DNA of 64,000 nt from Asterias amurensis (GCF_032118995.1 NC_092656.1:11723761-11787760); one strand, 5' to 3'. Positions 1-10,916 are shown, counted from the first letter of the stretch. The notes: generated from the letters alone by a model not told the origin. A program made the numbers and translations.

Positions 1-21
1 GTTCCTTCCAAACTAAAAAAG
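1..21 (+). repeat. Tail of satellite spacer module (window edge)
   Basis: The first bases match the 3' end of the ~285-bp module found between the later minisatellite arrays (same wording as about 9,572-9,592). The window therefore opens inside the composite satellite. Confidence 0.8.
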
Positions 22-1497
22 TCAATGGGAAACTACACAACCATACACAAGTCAATAAGAAACTACACAACCATACACAAGTCGATGGGAAACTGCACAA
101 CCATACACAAGTCAATGGGAAACTACACAACCAAACACAAGTCAATAGGACACTTAATACAACCATACACAAGTCAATGGGAAACTGCACAACCATACAC
201 AAGTCAATGGACACTTCACAACGATACACAAGTCAATTGGAAGTGACACAACCATACACAAATCAATGGGAAACTACACAACCATACACAAGTCAATGGG
301 AAACTACACAACCATACACAAGTCAATGGGAAATTACACAACCATACACTAGTCAATAGGACACTTAATACAACCATACACATGTCAATGGGAAACTACA
401 CAACCATACACAAGTCAATGGACACGTCGCACCCATACACAAGTCAATGGGAACTGACACAACCATACACAAGTCAATAGAAACTACACAACCATACACA
501 AGTCAATGGGAAACTACACAACCATACACAAGTCAATGGGAAACTACACATCCATACACCAGTCAATGGGAAACTACACAACCATACACAAGTCATTGGG
601 AAACTAAACAACCTTACACAAGTCAATGGGAAACTACACAACCAAACACAAGTCAATGGGAAACTACACAACCATACACAAGTCAATGGGAAACTACAAA
701 ACCAATCACAAGTCAATGGGAATTGACACAACCATACACAAGTCAATGGGAAACTACACAACCATACACAAGTCAATGTGAAACTACACAACCATACACA
801 AGTCAATGGGAAACTGCACAACCATACACACGGCAATGGGAAACTACACAACCAGACACAAGTCAATAGGACACTTAATACAACCATACACAAGTCAATG
901 TAAAACTGCACAACCATACACAAGTCAATGGGAAACTACACAACCATACACAAGTCAATGGGGCACTTCACAACCATACACAAGTCAATGGGAAACTATA
1001 CAACCATACCCAAGTTAATGGGAAACTTCACAACCATACACAAATCAATGGGAAACTACACAACCATACACAAGTCAATGGGAAGTTACACAACCATACA
1101 CAAGTCAATAGGACACTTAATACAACCATACACATGTCAATGGGAATCTACACAACCATACACAAGTCAATGGACACTTCACAACCATACACAAGTCAAT
1201 GGAAATTGACACAACCATACACAAGTCAATGGGAAACTACACAACCATACACAAGTCAATTGGAAACTACACAACCATACACAAGTCAATGGGAAACTAC
1301 ACAACCATAAACATGTCAATGGGAAACTACACAACCATACACAAGTCTATGGGACACTTTACAACCATACACAAGTCAATGGGCATTGACACAACCATAC
1401 ACCAGTCAACGGGAAACTATACAACCATACACAAGTCAATGGGAAACTACACAACCATACACAAGTCAATGGGAATATACACAACTATACACAATTC
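22..1497 (+). repeat. 30-bp minisatellite array 1
   Basis: About 49 head-to-tail copies of a 30-bp unit with core ACCATACACAAGTCAATGGG followed by AAACTACACA. Variants recur in order: a 29-bp form with GGACACTTCAC, a 32-bp form with AGGACACTTAATAC and a form with GGGAATTGACAC. Because 30 is a multiple of three, most frames stay open and encode decapeptide repeats (MGNYTTIHKS in one frame). I regard these ORFs as artefacts. The variant order matches the array at 9,592-10,916, so the two are block duplicates. Confidence 0.95.
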
Positions 1498-1617
1498 CCG
1501 AGATGCCAAGTCTAGAGGCCAGCTATGCGTGAGATTTTTCGAAGCTCAACCCCCCCCCCGAAAAAATGACGGTTTTAGAAGGCCTTTCAAAATCGCCGCC
1601 CAACTCCTTTTTTTTCT
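1498..1617 (+). repeat. Satellite spacer module, truncated copy
   Basis: Begins CCGAGATGCCAAGTCTAGAG like the other modules, keeps the C-tract and the T-tract, then stops abruptly at the T-tract. Coding sequence of the YR retrotransposon starts there. The right half of the module (the TTATGGACAAAAAAGTGTTC region) is missing. Confidence 0.85.
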
Positions 1618-2044
1618 TAGTTCAGTTATAGAGCTGAATAAACAACGCCAGAAGCTTATCAAGGTTGCAGATAGATCTACACAAGGCTGGGCAACCGTTA
1701 AAGAATACATCACGGACGAGTTGGCAGATGACTCCGGAGACGAAAAAAGACTGAAAAAGGCCGAAAAGTCTGCTGCATCCAAAAAGGCCGAGCTCAAGAA
1801 ATCTAAGGTGAAGCCCACTCGTCCTTCCCAGTTCAGCCATGGAGCCCCATCTCGTGCTCCTTATTCTTTTCGTCCTTTCGCCCCCAGTCATTTCAGCAGC
1901 CCATACCGACCAGAGAGTCGCACCTGCTTCCAGTGCGGCATTACTGGACACGTCCGGACCAGTTGCCCTTCCCTACGTGCACTACGACAACCACGAAGAC
2001 TGCAAACTCCAGCCACCGGACTCTCAGACACATCCGGCCATTAG
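1618..2044 (+). CDS. Gag-like protein, C-terminal part with zinc knuckle
   Basis: The last ~140 codons of a gag-like ORF of the YR retrotransposon. They hold a Lys-rich stretch (about 1,740-1,815), a Ser/Pro/Phe-rich stretch and one CCHC zinc knuckle, CFQCGITGHVRTSC (C-x2-C-x4-H-x4-C), near 1,921-1,962. Such knuckles bind the element's RNA in the nucleocapsid-like particle. The frame remains open upstream into the minisatellite, but that part is accidental. The N-terminal part of gag is lost. The ORF overlaps the RT ORF by about 205 bases in a +1-shifted frame. Confidence 0.75.
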
Positions 2045-4064
2045 AAACTGGGAATCGGCTGAAGGCGATTTACCCGGTCACATGCCCACAGGCGTAAAAG
2101 GTAAACTTAAACCTTGTATTTCATTCTGGAGAAATGTTCTCAAAGCAAGCCCCTTTGTATTAGATGTTATAGAAACAGGTTATAAGATTCCGTTTTATTT
2201 AGAACCACCACCCATTGTTTTGAAAAACAATAAGTCCAGCCTAAACCACGCCCAGTTTGTTGAGACCGCCATTTCCGAATTGATCACAAAAAGATGCATT
2301 GTAGAATTAGACTCGCCGCCATATTGCTGTAACCCTTTAACCGTTGCAGAAGGTAAAAAGCTGCGCTTGGTTTTAGATTTGCGGCATCCGAACCATTTCA
2401 TTTGGAAATCAAAGTTCAAGTACGAAGACCTCGCCCATATCGCTCCAGCACTTGACAGTAACCAGGTGTATTTTTCTTTCGACCTTGAATCTGGATATCA
2501 CCACGTAGAAATATTTCCGCCACATCAAAAATACTTGGGTTTTTCCTGGCATCATTGCGATAACCATGTTAGATATTACATGTTTACTGCCCTTCCATTT
2601 GGATTAAGCAGCGCATGCCACCTTTTTACTAAGCTAACAAGGCCGCTAGTGTATTTTTGGCGCTCTCAGGGTATTATTTCTTTCATGTACATTGACGACG
2701 GTCTTATAATTTCATCAGACCATGCTTCAGCGCAAAGTAGCAAAAATATAGTGCGAAATACCATCAACAATAGCGGCTTTGTTCCTAGTAAAACAAAATG
2801 CATATGGGAACCCACCGAAGAAATACAATACTTGGGTCTCATCATTGATTCCAGGAATTTGCTGTTTCGCATACCACAGAAGAAACTGTACAAACTTCTG
2901 TCAACGATCTCTGCAATTTTTACGGCACACAAAGCCAACAATTGTGTACCAGTTAAACAGCTGGCATGTTTCACGGGTCAAGTGATCTCGATGTCCCTAG
3001 CATTGGGCCCCATTGCTAGATTAATGACTCGTGACTCATATAGATCAATCGAATCAAGTGATTCCTGGAATCAATCGATAAAGTTACGCAACGACACTGT
3101 AGCTGAACTCGAATTCTGGGCCCAAAACATCGTTTCTCTTAACGGCTTTTCCATCAGACTCAGGCTTGTCCCATCTATGCCCATTTATTCAGATGCCAGT
3201 GATGTAGGTTACGGCGGATATGTTGAAAACCAACCAAATCTCAAGATTCAAGGAAACTGGTCACAATCAGAAAAACGTAAAAGCTCAACTTGGCGCGAAC
3301 TAGCAGCGGTCCTTAACTTACTCTTAGAACTTCAACACGTGGTTTCCCACAAAACTATCAAATGGTGTACTGACAATTCAAACGTGCCAAAGATAATCAC
3401 GCGTGGTAGTGTCAAACCCGATCTACATAACATTGCATTGTCAATATATACTTTGTCTAAGAAACACGATTTCATCCTAATTCCTGAGTGGTTACCTAGA
3501 AATGAGAACAAACTCGCTGATAAGATAAGCAAATTTAAAGATTTTGATGATTGGGCAATTGATTCTGTGTCATTCAATCTCATAGACAATCTTTGGGGAC
3601 CCCACTCAATAGATCGCTTTGCCTCACCTCACAACGCAAAACTCCCCAGGTTCAACGCTAGATTTTGGTGCAAAGCGGTATGCGGCGTAGATGCCTTTTG
3701 CCAAAGCTGGACATCTGAAAACAACTATTTCTGTCCCCCCGTGTCCCTTATTATACAAGTCATTAAACGCATTGTTGCGGTCAAAGCAACAGGCACTCTA
3801 GTAATCCCAAAATGGACAACATCAGCATTTTGGCCCTTCGTCTGCCCAGACGGCATACACCTAGACTATTCAATTGTAGATTGGAAAGTATTGCAAACGT
3901 CATTCAGCCCTTCATCATTGGGTAAGAGCACAGTTTTCCGAAATAATCCCAATTTTTCATGCTTAGCTTTGAGATACGATTTTTCACAATCGTTCAGATC
4001 TTCGAACATGGGGTTTTGTCTTTCTCCTCTCGGCATCTGCCCTGAATGTGCCGTTCACGCATAA
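1839..4064 (+). CDS. Reverse transcriptase-RNase H polyprotein of YR retrotransposon
   Basis: A 741-codon open frame from an ATG inside the gag overlap; the true start may lie elsewhere. The first ~75 residues look like an out-of-frame shadow of gag. The RT domain covers roughly residues 130-400: palm motif FDLESGYHHVEI, LPFGLSSACHLF, and the catalytic YIDD box at residues 284-287. RNase H follows at about 445-575, with YSDAS (D452), an E in WRELAAVLNL, TDNS (D512) and a final D in NKLADKISK. After it comes a conserved C-terminal extension (GPHSIDRFAS, RFWCKAVCGVDAF, ENNYFCPP) that I associate with DIRS/PAT/Ngaro RT proteins. No frameshift or stop is seen, so the copy could still make active RT. 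Confidence 0.9.
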   Translation: MEPHLVLLILFVLSPPVISAAHTDQRVAPASSAALLDTSGPVALPYVHYDNHEDCKLQPPDSQTHPAIRNWESAEGDLPGHMPTGVKGKLKPCISFWRNVLKASPFVLDVIETGYKIPFYLEPPPIVLKNNKSSLNHAQFVETAISELITKRCIVELDSPPYCCNPLTVAEGKKLRLVLDLRHPNHFIWKSKFKYEDLAHIAPALDSNQVYFSFDLESGYHHVEIFPPHQKYLGFSWHHCDNHVRYYMFTALPFGLSSACHLFTKLTRPLVYFWRSQGIISFMYIDDGLIISSDHASAQSSKNIVRNTINNSGFVPSKTKCIWEPTEEIQYLGLIIDSRNLLFRIPQKKLYKLLSTISAIFTAHKANNCVPVKQLACFTGQVISMSLALGPIARLMTRDSYRSIESSDSWNQSIKLRNDTVAELEFWAQNIVSLNGFSIRLRLVPSMPIYSDASDVGYGGYVENQPNLKIQGNWSQSEKRKSSTWRELAAVLNLLLELQHVVSHKTIKWCTDNSNVPKIITRGSVKPDLHNIALSIYTLSKKHDFILIPEWLPRNENKLADKISKFKDFDDWAIDSVSFNLIDNLWGPHSIDRFASPHNAKLPRFNARFWCKAVCGVDAFCQSWTSENNYFCPPVSLIIQVIKRIVAVKATGTLVIPKWTTSAFWPFVCPDGIHLDYSIVDWKVLQTSFSPSSLGKSTVFRNNPNFSCLALRYDFSQSFRSSNMGFCLSPLGICPECAVHA

Positions 4065-4315
4065 AAAACTTATATTTTCTTATAAACAGTCGGTCAAAAA
4101 TTGTTGACGAAGCGACGATTGCGTATGATTGAAAGATATGATTGTATATAACAATGCAGTTGATTGCAATTGGGCTAATTGTAGCCGATGCCGATTTGTG
4201 TGCATCACCGTAATGGATGGTTTTTTATAACCAGTATGGGAATCACCTTCGATTTTTCCTCAGATGATATTATTGCATGCATGCCTTTTTGCTTTACCCT
4301 TTCTTTGGCGTTCTC

Positions 4316-4464
4316 TAAATACTATGCGAGGCGAGCAGCTCCGCCATTACAATGTTCACCAAAACATTACGTTTGTGTTGTTTTTCTTTGTCTATTCTTT
4401 AACTTTACATGAGGTAAATTTAGAAAAGAAAATAATTTTCTAACGTAAGAATGGAGTAAGAAAG
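4316..4464 (+). repeat. 149-bp split direct repeat, internal copy
   Basis: Runs from TAAATACTATGCGAGGCGAG to GGAGTAAGAAAG and is repeated at 6,102-6,250 with one mismatch (GAGGTAAAT versus GAGGTCAAT). It plausibly acts as the B1 repeat used for circular-intermediate formation and YR-mediated integration. Confidence 0.92.
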
Positions 4465-4498
4465 TTAATTTTCTTTTCGTTATTGCACGACAGGTGCA

Positions 4499-4518
4499 GC
4501 ACGCTCGTTAGAGCGTGC
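4499..4518. other. Perfect 8-bp-stem hairpin in the retrotransposon
   Basis: GCACGCTC and GAGCGTGC are exact reverse complements around a GTTA loop. It stands just after the internal direct repeat. Its role is unknown; a recombination or replication signal is possible. Confidence 0.6.
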
Positions 4519-4991
4519 CATGATTACGTAAGGTTTCCTTTCACATTCTCCCTTAAAACGGGGCGTTTTCAGCTTAGCAATCACTCTCGGTAGAGCAACT
4601 TACCTCGCTTCCCACCGCAACCCGCCCTATCAAAAAAAAAAAAAAAAAAAAAAAAATGCTCGGAGAAAGGATAGCGCGACCTACGTCCAACATCCTGGTC
4701 GCGTCCACGGTTCCTCCACAAGTTGGGGGTTTTACGTGGCCACTGAGCGCTGATAACTCAGCCTGGTGTTGGACGCCGAGCTTTTGTTGCACGTTTTTCA
4801 GTAGCAACACCAAATTAAGTGCATATTACACGCACTTGCTTCTATATATTCTGAAACGACAGATAATTTTCCTTATCTCTGAATTTTTGCAGACCGGCTA
4901 ATTTAGCCATGAATTAGCAATTATTGCATATACATATATATAGCTTTTAGGCTATGGTACGGAGCACAACTTTTGCTGCTCTCTTTTTACT

Positions 4992-5996
4992 TTGTCTGTT
5001 TCAGATAGATGGTTGGCACTCTCTCATTCAGCAACTGACCCGGAACTAAAGCAACTTGCCCTTGGAGCCCTACCAAAACTATTAATGTCATCAAGAGCAC
5101 ACTCAACAACGATAAAATACAGCAATAGTTGGAAACGATGGGAATCATGGGCTTCATTCAAGACCGGCGTCAAATCATTTCCCGTCAACCCAACAGATTT
5201 CGCCCTATATTTGTCTTCATTTTATTCATCCGGTCATAAAACGGCAGCAGATTCTGCAGCAGCTGCTGTTGCCTGGGCACATAGCTTGGCTGGATTACCG
5301 TCACCTACAAACGATCCATTGGTCAAAACAACCATACAAGGCTACAAGAGACTCACAGCCTCTACCCCAAATCGAAAGGAACCGGTAACACCTGAAATCA
5401 TGGCAAAACTTTATAATGCTCACGGTCAACCTAGTGCAGCATTAGGCGATTTACGCATCCTATTCGTATGCTTTGTCTGTTACGCAGGTTTCCTTCGTTT
5501 CAACGACATCAGTAATGTAAGACGAACGGACTGTAGTATACTCAGTGACAGTCTCGTCATACATTTATGCAAGTCAAAAACTGATCAATACCGCCAGGGC
5601 AATAATATAACAATTGCAAGAACATTTCAGCCAACCTGTCCAGTTGTAATCACAGAACGATATTTCCAAGCAATGGGCGATCCTGACACTTCTCCTCTAC
5701 CGGTACTTCGCAGAATGACACGTTCCAAAACCGGTCTCGTTCCTACTACTCATGGGTTAAGCTACACCAGAACCAGAGAGATTGTACTAGAAGCCCTCCG
5801 ACCATTCGTTCCAGATATTCACAAGTTCGGACTCCATAGCCTGAGGTCAGGCGGTGCATCCGCAGCTTCAAAGGCCCTACTCCCATCTCACTTAATATCC
5901 ATGCACGGAAGATGGAAAACCGAAAAGGCCAGAAATGCATACATAAAAACTGATCCGCAAACACGTTTGCTCCCCTCATCTGTACTTGGAATTTGA
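4992..5996 (+). CDS. Tyrosine recombinase of YR retrotransposon
   Basis: An open frame of about 334 codons related to phage-integrase-type tyrosine recombinases. The catalytic residues are all visible: R169 in AGFLRFNDIS, H282 and R285 in HSLRSGG, H305 and W308 in HGRW, and the nucleophile Y317 in RNAYIK. The protein would insert the circular DNA copy by strand exchange, which replaces a DDE integrase in this group. No ATG begins the frame: 4,992 is TTG and the first in-frame Met is about residue 32. The frame opens just after TTTGTCTGTTTCAG, a good splice acceptor, so translation from a spliced or fused RNA is plausible. Confidence 0.9.
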   Translation: MSVSDRWLALSHSATDPELKQLALGALPKLLMSSRAHSTTIKYSNSWKRWESWASFKTGVKSFPVNPTDFALYLSSFYSSGHKTAADSAAAAVAWAHSLAGLPSPTNDPLVKTTIQGYKRLTASTPNRKEPVTPEIMAKLYNAHGQPSAALGDLRILFVCFVCYAGFLRFNDISNVRRTDCSILSDSLVIHLCKSKTDQYRQGNNITIARTFQPTCPVVITERYFQAMGDPDTSPLPVLRRMTRSKTGLVPTTHGLSYTRTREIVLEALRPFVPDIHKFGLHSLRSGGASAASKALLPSHLISMHGRWKTEKARNAYIKTDPQTRLLPSSVLGI

Positions 5997-6101
5997 AATT
6001 GATTTTAATGAGATTATGTGAATAATTGGCTAGTTAAGCCGACGAGAATAATGATGAAATTTAAATTAAATGAGTTGAATTAAGTATGTGAATGTCATGA
6101 A

Positions 6102-6250
6102 TAAATACTATGCGAGGCGAGCAGCTCCGCCATTACAATGTTCACCAAAACATTACGTTTGTGTTGTTTTTCTTTGTCTATTCTTTAACTTTACATGAGG
6201 TCAATTTAGAAAAGAAAATAATTTTCTAACGTAAGAATGGAGTAAGAAAG
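6102..6250 (+). repeat. 149-bp split direct repeat, terminal copy
   Basis: Second copy of the repeat at 4,316-4,464, 102 bases after the YR stop codon. Similarity ends exactly at AAGAAAG, which I take as the right end of the element. Confidence 0.92.
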
Positions 6251-7597
6251 GAAGGTGTCTCAGGGAACTTTACAATTAATAACATTTTGGGGATTGGGGG
6301 GGGGGGGCTGACACTAAAAGCCTATAACCGCTCCTTACATTCTGGTCAGTGTATTGTGAGTGGTGTGGTGTTTGGTTTTGAGACAGGCCACATGTTGCTT
6401 GGTGAAGGAGGTCGCCGTGGGACCACTTTAGGTTTAAAGTGGGTGGCGACCTCGGACTTACAAAAATCTCCATACAGAAATTGCATTATTGATGCAAAAC
6501 GTATCTTGCTGTTTTTAAACTATATATGGACGCTATATTTTGCCCGAAACTCAAATGAGTACATGAATACCGTTTTAGAATACGGTCTGTTCATGGAGGT
6601 ATAGTGTTGCAGTTTCAGAGTTTAACCCATCACGGAAGTTTGTGAAACTTATACACGTACGACAAAGGCTGTTTTGAAGCTGTAAAAAAAAAGGAACTTT
6701 GCATTTGGTCAAACTTGTTGAGCAAAACGAAATTAAGTATCCTTTTGAATAAGTCAATTCACAAAATTGGTTAGAGCAGTGTCTCGGTCAGGTCTCAGAA
6801 TGTACATTTTGCCAAATCCATTTTGTAGTCTAATTTAGCAGTCGGCCCGTTATTAACAAAAGAGACCTCATGCGGCTGAATGGGGTACATTTTTAGGAGT
6901 TTGTCTGTTGACCCATACTGGACGTAACAAACCCTGAAAATAAATTGACATGCTTTCTGAAAGTGAAATAAGTTAGAGAAAATTAAGGAGTGAGGATGAA
7001 TTTATCGTTTTTATTTAGTTTGTACGATATAGGGTTCCAGAGATATGGGATGTATGGAGGTTTGTTCCTAGAGCAGCGTGAACGAACGCGGTCAAAAATT
7101 GTGTCTTTTGTCGTTAAAATTTCGCGAGATGCAATAAGCCCAAAGTGACAATAAACAAAACACTTTTTGACGTTCACGTTTAGTGCTCCCGTAACGTGCA
7201 GCCTACTAACCATTTCAGATGAGAATAAACTAAAAAGAGGCCTACGCTCTTACCGCCCCTCCCCGAAAAAAAAACCCAAATTAGTAGATAAATTAGATTT
7301 GTGGAACACAGCATGTTCCGAAAACTCGCTTTACTTATAGTTCTGTAGCAACGCTATGTATCGTGGGACGTGAAAATGTCATTTTTTGACGATGTTTTTC
7401 AAAAAGGAACTGCAAGCATTATAAATGTATATTGAGTGTGTGGGGAAGGTTTTGGTAGTGTAGTACAAAAGAAATTTTAGTTATTGCTGGCTAACGGTCA
7501 GTTTCACCTATCAACGCTGATTTGAAAAACGTGTAGCGTTAAGGAGGCCCAAAATATTAGACCATTATAAGGGCTCAAGGGGGAGCCTTATAGTTTC
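6251..7597. other. Unassigned sequence between retrotransposon and satellite
   Basis: No convincing gene, splice structure or recognised repeat. A G-tract of 11 bases lies near 6,295-6,307. Two short matching ATAC/GTAT phrases near 6,560-6,585 are not enough to define an element. It may be unique flank or part of an unrecognised transposon. Confidence 0.5.
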
Positions 7598-7648
7598 TCA
7601 GAGATGTCAAGTCCAGAGGCCAGCTTTGCGTGAGATTTTTCAAAGCTC
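7598..7648 (+). repeat. Satellite spacer module, short truncated copy
   Basis: AGAGATGTCAAGTCCAGAGG and GCGTGAGATTTTTCAAAGCT match the left ~50 bases of the module. The copy then joins the minisatellite directly, without the C-tract, T-tract or right half. Confidence 0.8.
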
Positions 7649-9308
7649 AACCATACACAAGTCAATAGACACTTCACAAACATACACAAGTCAATGGGAA
7701 TTGACAACAACCATACACAATTCAATGGGAAACTACACAACCATACACAAGTCAATGGAAAACTACACAACCATACACAAGTCAATGGGAAACTAAACAA
7801 CCATACACAAGTCAATGGAAAACTACACAACCATACACAAGTCTATGGGACACTTCACAACCAAACACAAGTCAATGGGAAGTGACACAACCATACACAA
7901 GTCAATGGGAAACTACAAAACCATACACAAGTCAATGGGAAACTACACAACCATACACAAGTCAATGGGAATTGTGACAACCATACACAAGTCAATGGAC
8001 ACTTCACAACCATACACAAGTCAATGGGAATTGACACAATCATACACAAGTCAATGGGAAACTACACAACCCTACACAAGTCAATAGGAAACTACACATC
8101 CATACACCAGTCAATGGGAAACTACACAACCATACACAAGTCAATGGGAAACTAAACATCCATAAACATGTCAATGGGAAACTACAAACCAATCACAAGT
8201 CAATGGGAAACTACACAACCATACACAAGTCAATGGACACTTCGCAACCATACACAAGTCAATGGGAATTGACACAACCATACACAAGTCAATGGAAACT
8301 ACACAACCATACACAAGTCAATGGGAAACTACACAACCATACACAAGTCAACGGGAAACTACACAACCATACACAAGTCAATAGGACACTTAATACAACC
8401 ATGCACAAGTCAATGGGAAACTGCACAACCATACACAAGTCAATGGGAAACTTCACAACCATACACAAGTCAATGGGGCACTATACAACCATACCCACGT
8501 TAATGGGAAACTACACAACCATACACAAGTCAATGGGAAACTACACAACCATACACAAGTCAATGGGAAATTACACAACCATACACAAGTCAATAGGACA
8601 CTTAATACAACCACACACATGTCAATGGGAAACTACACAACCATACACAAGTCAATGGACACTTTGCAACCATACACAAGTCAATGGGAAACTACACAAC
8701 CATACACAAGTCAATGGGAAACTACACAACCATACACAAGTCAATGGGAAACTGCACAACCATACACAAGTCAATGGGAAACTACACAACCATACACAAG
8801 TCAATGGACACTTTGCAACCATACACAAGTCAATAGGAATTGACACAACCATACACAAGTCAATGGGAAACTACACAACCATACACAAGTCAATGGGAAA
8901 CTACACAACCATACACAAGTCAATGGGAAACTGCACAACCATACACAAGTCAATGGGAAACTACACAACCATACACAAGTCAATAGGACACTTAATACAA
9001 CCATACACATGTCAATAGGAAACTACACAACCATACACAAGTCACTGGACACTTCGCGACCATACACAAGTCAATGGGAATTGACACAACCATACACAAA
9101 TCAATGGGAAACTACACAACCAAACACAAGTCAATGGGAAACTACACGACCATACACAAGTCAATGGGGCACTTCACAACCATACACAAGTCAATGGGAA
9201 TTGACACAACCATACACCAGTCAATGGGAAACTATACAACCATACCCACATAAATTGGAAATCACACAACCATACACAAGTCAATGGGATATACACAACC
9301 ATACACAA
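7649..9308 (+). repeat. 30-bp minisatellite array 2
   Basis: Same 30-bp family as array 1, about 55 units. A run of variants (CACTTCACAACCAAACACAA then GGGAAGTGACAC, GGGAATTGTGAC) recurs in array 4 at about 11,328-11,460, showing block duplication of many units at once. Confidence 0.95.
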
Positions 9309-9591
9309 TTCCAGAGATGCCAAGTCTAGAGGCCAGCTGTGCGTGAGATTTTTCGCAGCTCAACCCCCCCCCCCCCACGAAAAAATGCCAGTTTTAGGCG
9401 GCCTTTCAATATCGCCGCCCAACTTCTTTTTTTTATAAAAAACATCAGACATTAAATTATGAACAAAAAAGTCTTCCAAAATGCATTAAAAACCTCTTCA
9501 TAATAATTAAAACTAAAATGAGGTACACAGAATATGTTAATGGTTAATGTGGAGGTACGATTGTGTCAGATTAGTTCCTTCCAAACTAAAA
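9309..9591 (+). repeat. Satellite spacer module, full copy
   Basis: About 285 bp. It starts CCAGAGATGCCAAGTCTAGA, has GCGTGAGATTTTTC, a C-tract, GGCCTTTCAATATCGCCGCC, a T-tract, then TTAAATTATGAACAAAAAAG and ATGTGGAGGTACGATTGTGT, and ends TTCCTTCCAAACTAAAA. Confidence 0.92.
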
Positions 9592-10916
9592 AAGTCAATG
9601 GGAAACTACACAACCATACACAAGTCAATAAAAAACTACACAACCATACACAAGTCAATGGGAAACTGCACAACCATACACAAGTCAATGGGAAACTACA
9701 CAACCAAACACAAGTCAATAGGACACTTAATACAACCATATACAAGTCAATGGGAAACTGCACAACCATACACAAGTCAATGGACACTTCACAACGATAC
9801 ACAAGTCAATTGGAAGTGACACAACCATACACAAATCAATGGGAAACTACACAACCATACACAAGTCAATGGGAAACTACACAACCATACACAAGTCAAT
9901 GGGAAACTACACAACCATACACAAGTCAATGGGAAATTACACAACCATACACTAGTCAATAGGACACTTAATACAACCATACACATGTCAATGGGAAACT
10001 ACACAACCATACACAAGTCAAAGGACACGTCGCACCCATACACAAGTCAATGGGAACTGACACAACCCAACACAAGTCAATAGGAAACTACACAACAATA
10101 CACAAGTCAATGGGAAACTACACAACCATACAAAAGTCAATGGGAAACTACACATCCATACACCAGTCAATGGGAAACTACACAACCATACACAAGTCAT
10201 TGGGAAACTAAACAACCATACACAAGTCAAAGGAAACTACAAAACCAATCACAAGTCAATGGGAATCGACACAACCATACACAAGTCAATGGGAAACTAC
10301 ACAACCATACACAAGTCAATGTGAAACTACACAACCATACAAAAGTCAATGGGAAACTGCACAACCATACACAAGTCAATGGGAAACTACACAACCATAC
10401 ACAAGTCAATGGGGCACTTCACAACCATACACAAGTCAATAGGAAACTATACAACCATACCCAAGTTAATGGGAAACTTCACAACCATACACAAATCAAT
10501 GGGAAACTACACAACCATACACAAGTCAACGGGAAATTACACAACCATACACAAGTCAATAGGACACTTAATACAACCATACACATGTCAATGGGAATCT
10601 ACACAACCATACACAAGTCAATGGACACTTCACAACCATACGCAAGTCAATGGAAATTGACACAACCATACACAAATCAAAGGGAAACTACACAACCATA
10701 CACAAGTCAATTGGAAACTACACAACCATACACAAGTCTATGGGAAACTACACAACCATACACAAGTCAATGGGACACTTTACAACCATACACAAGTCAA
10801 TGGGCATTGACACAACCATACACAAGTCAACGGAAACTATACAACCATACACAAGTCAATGGGAAACTACACAACCATACACAAGTCAATGGGAATAAAC
10901 ACAACTATACACAATT
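9592..10916 (+). repeat. 30-bp minisatellite array 3
   Basis: About 44 units, variant order nearly the same as array 1 at the start and end. This indicates that a whole array-plus-module unit was duplicated. Confidence 0.95.

Larger units (their letters stand above)
4065..4985 (+). other. Inter-ORF region of the YR retrotransposon
   Basis: Non-coding part between the RT and YR ORFs. It contains the first copy of the 149-bp repeat, a perfect hairpin (4,499-4,518), an A-tract of about 24 bases (4,632-4,655) and a polypyrimidine tract ending in TTTCAG just before the YR frame. In split-repeat elements this is where B1 and A2 repeats are expected. The A1 partner would have been at the lost 5' end. 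Confidence 0.6.
1618..6250 (+). mobile_element. YR (DIRS/PAT/Ngaro-type) retrotransposon, 5'-truncated
   Basis: The element carries the end of a gag-like ORF with a zinc knuckle, an RT-RNase H ORF and a tyrosine recombinase ORF, all on the plus strand. It has no integrase or protease and no LTRs. A 149-bp direct repeat lies between the RT and YR ORFs (4,316-4,464) and again at the right end (6,102-6,250), differing at one base by my reading. Split direct repeats are known for PAT and Ngaro groups, with the first left copy expected at the 5' end. Here the 5' end is missing: sequence begins inside gag, directly after the T-tract of a satellite module. The near-identical repeats and open ORFs suggest recent insertion. 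Exact group needs a phylogeny. Confidence 0.88.
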
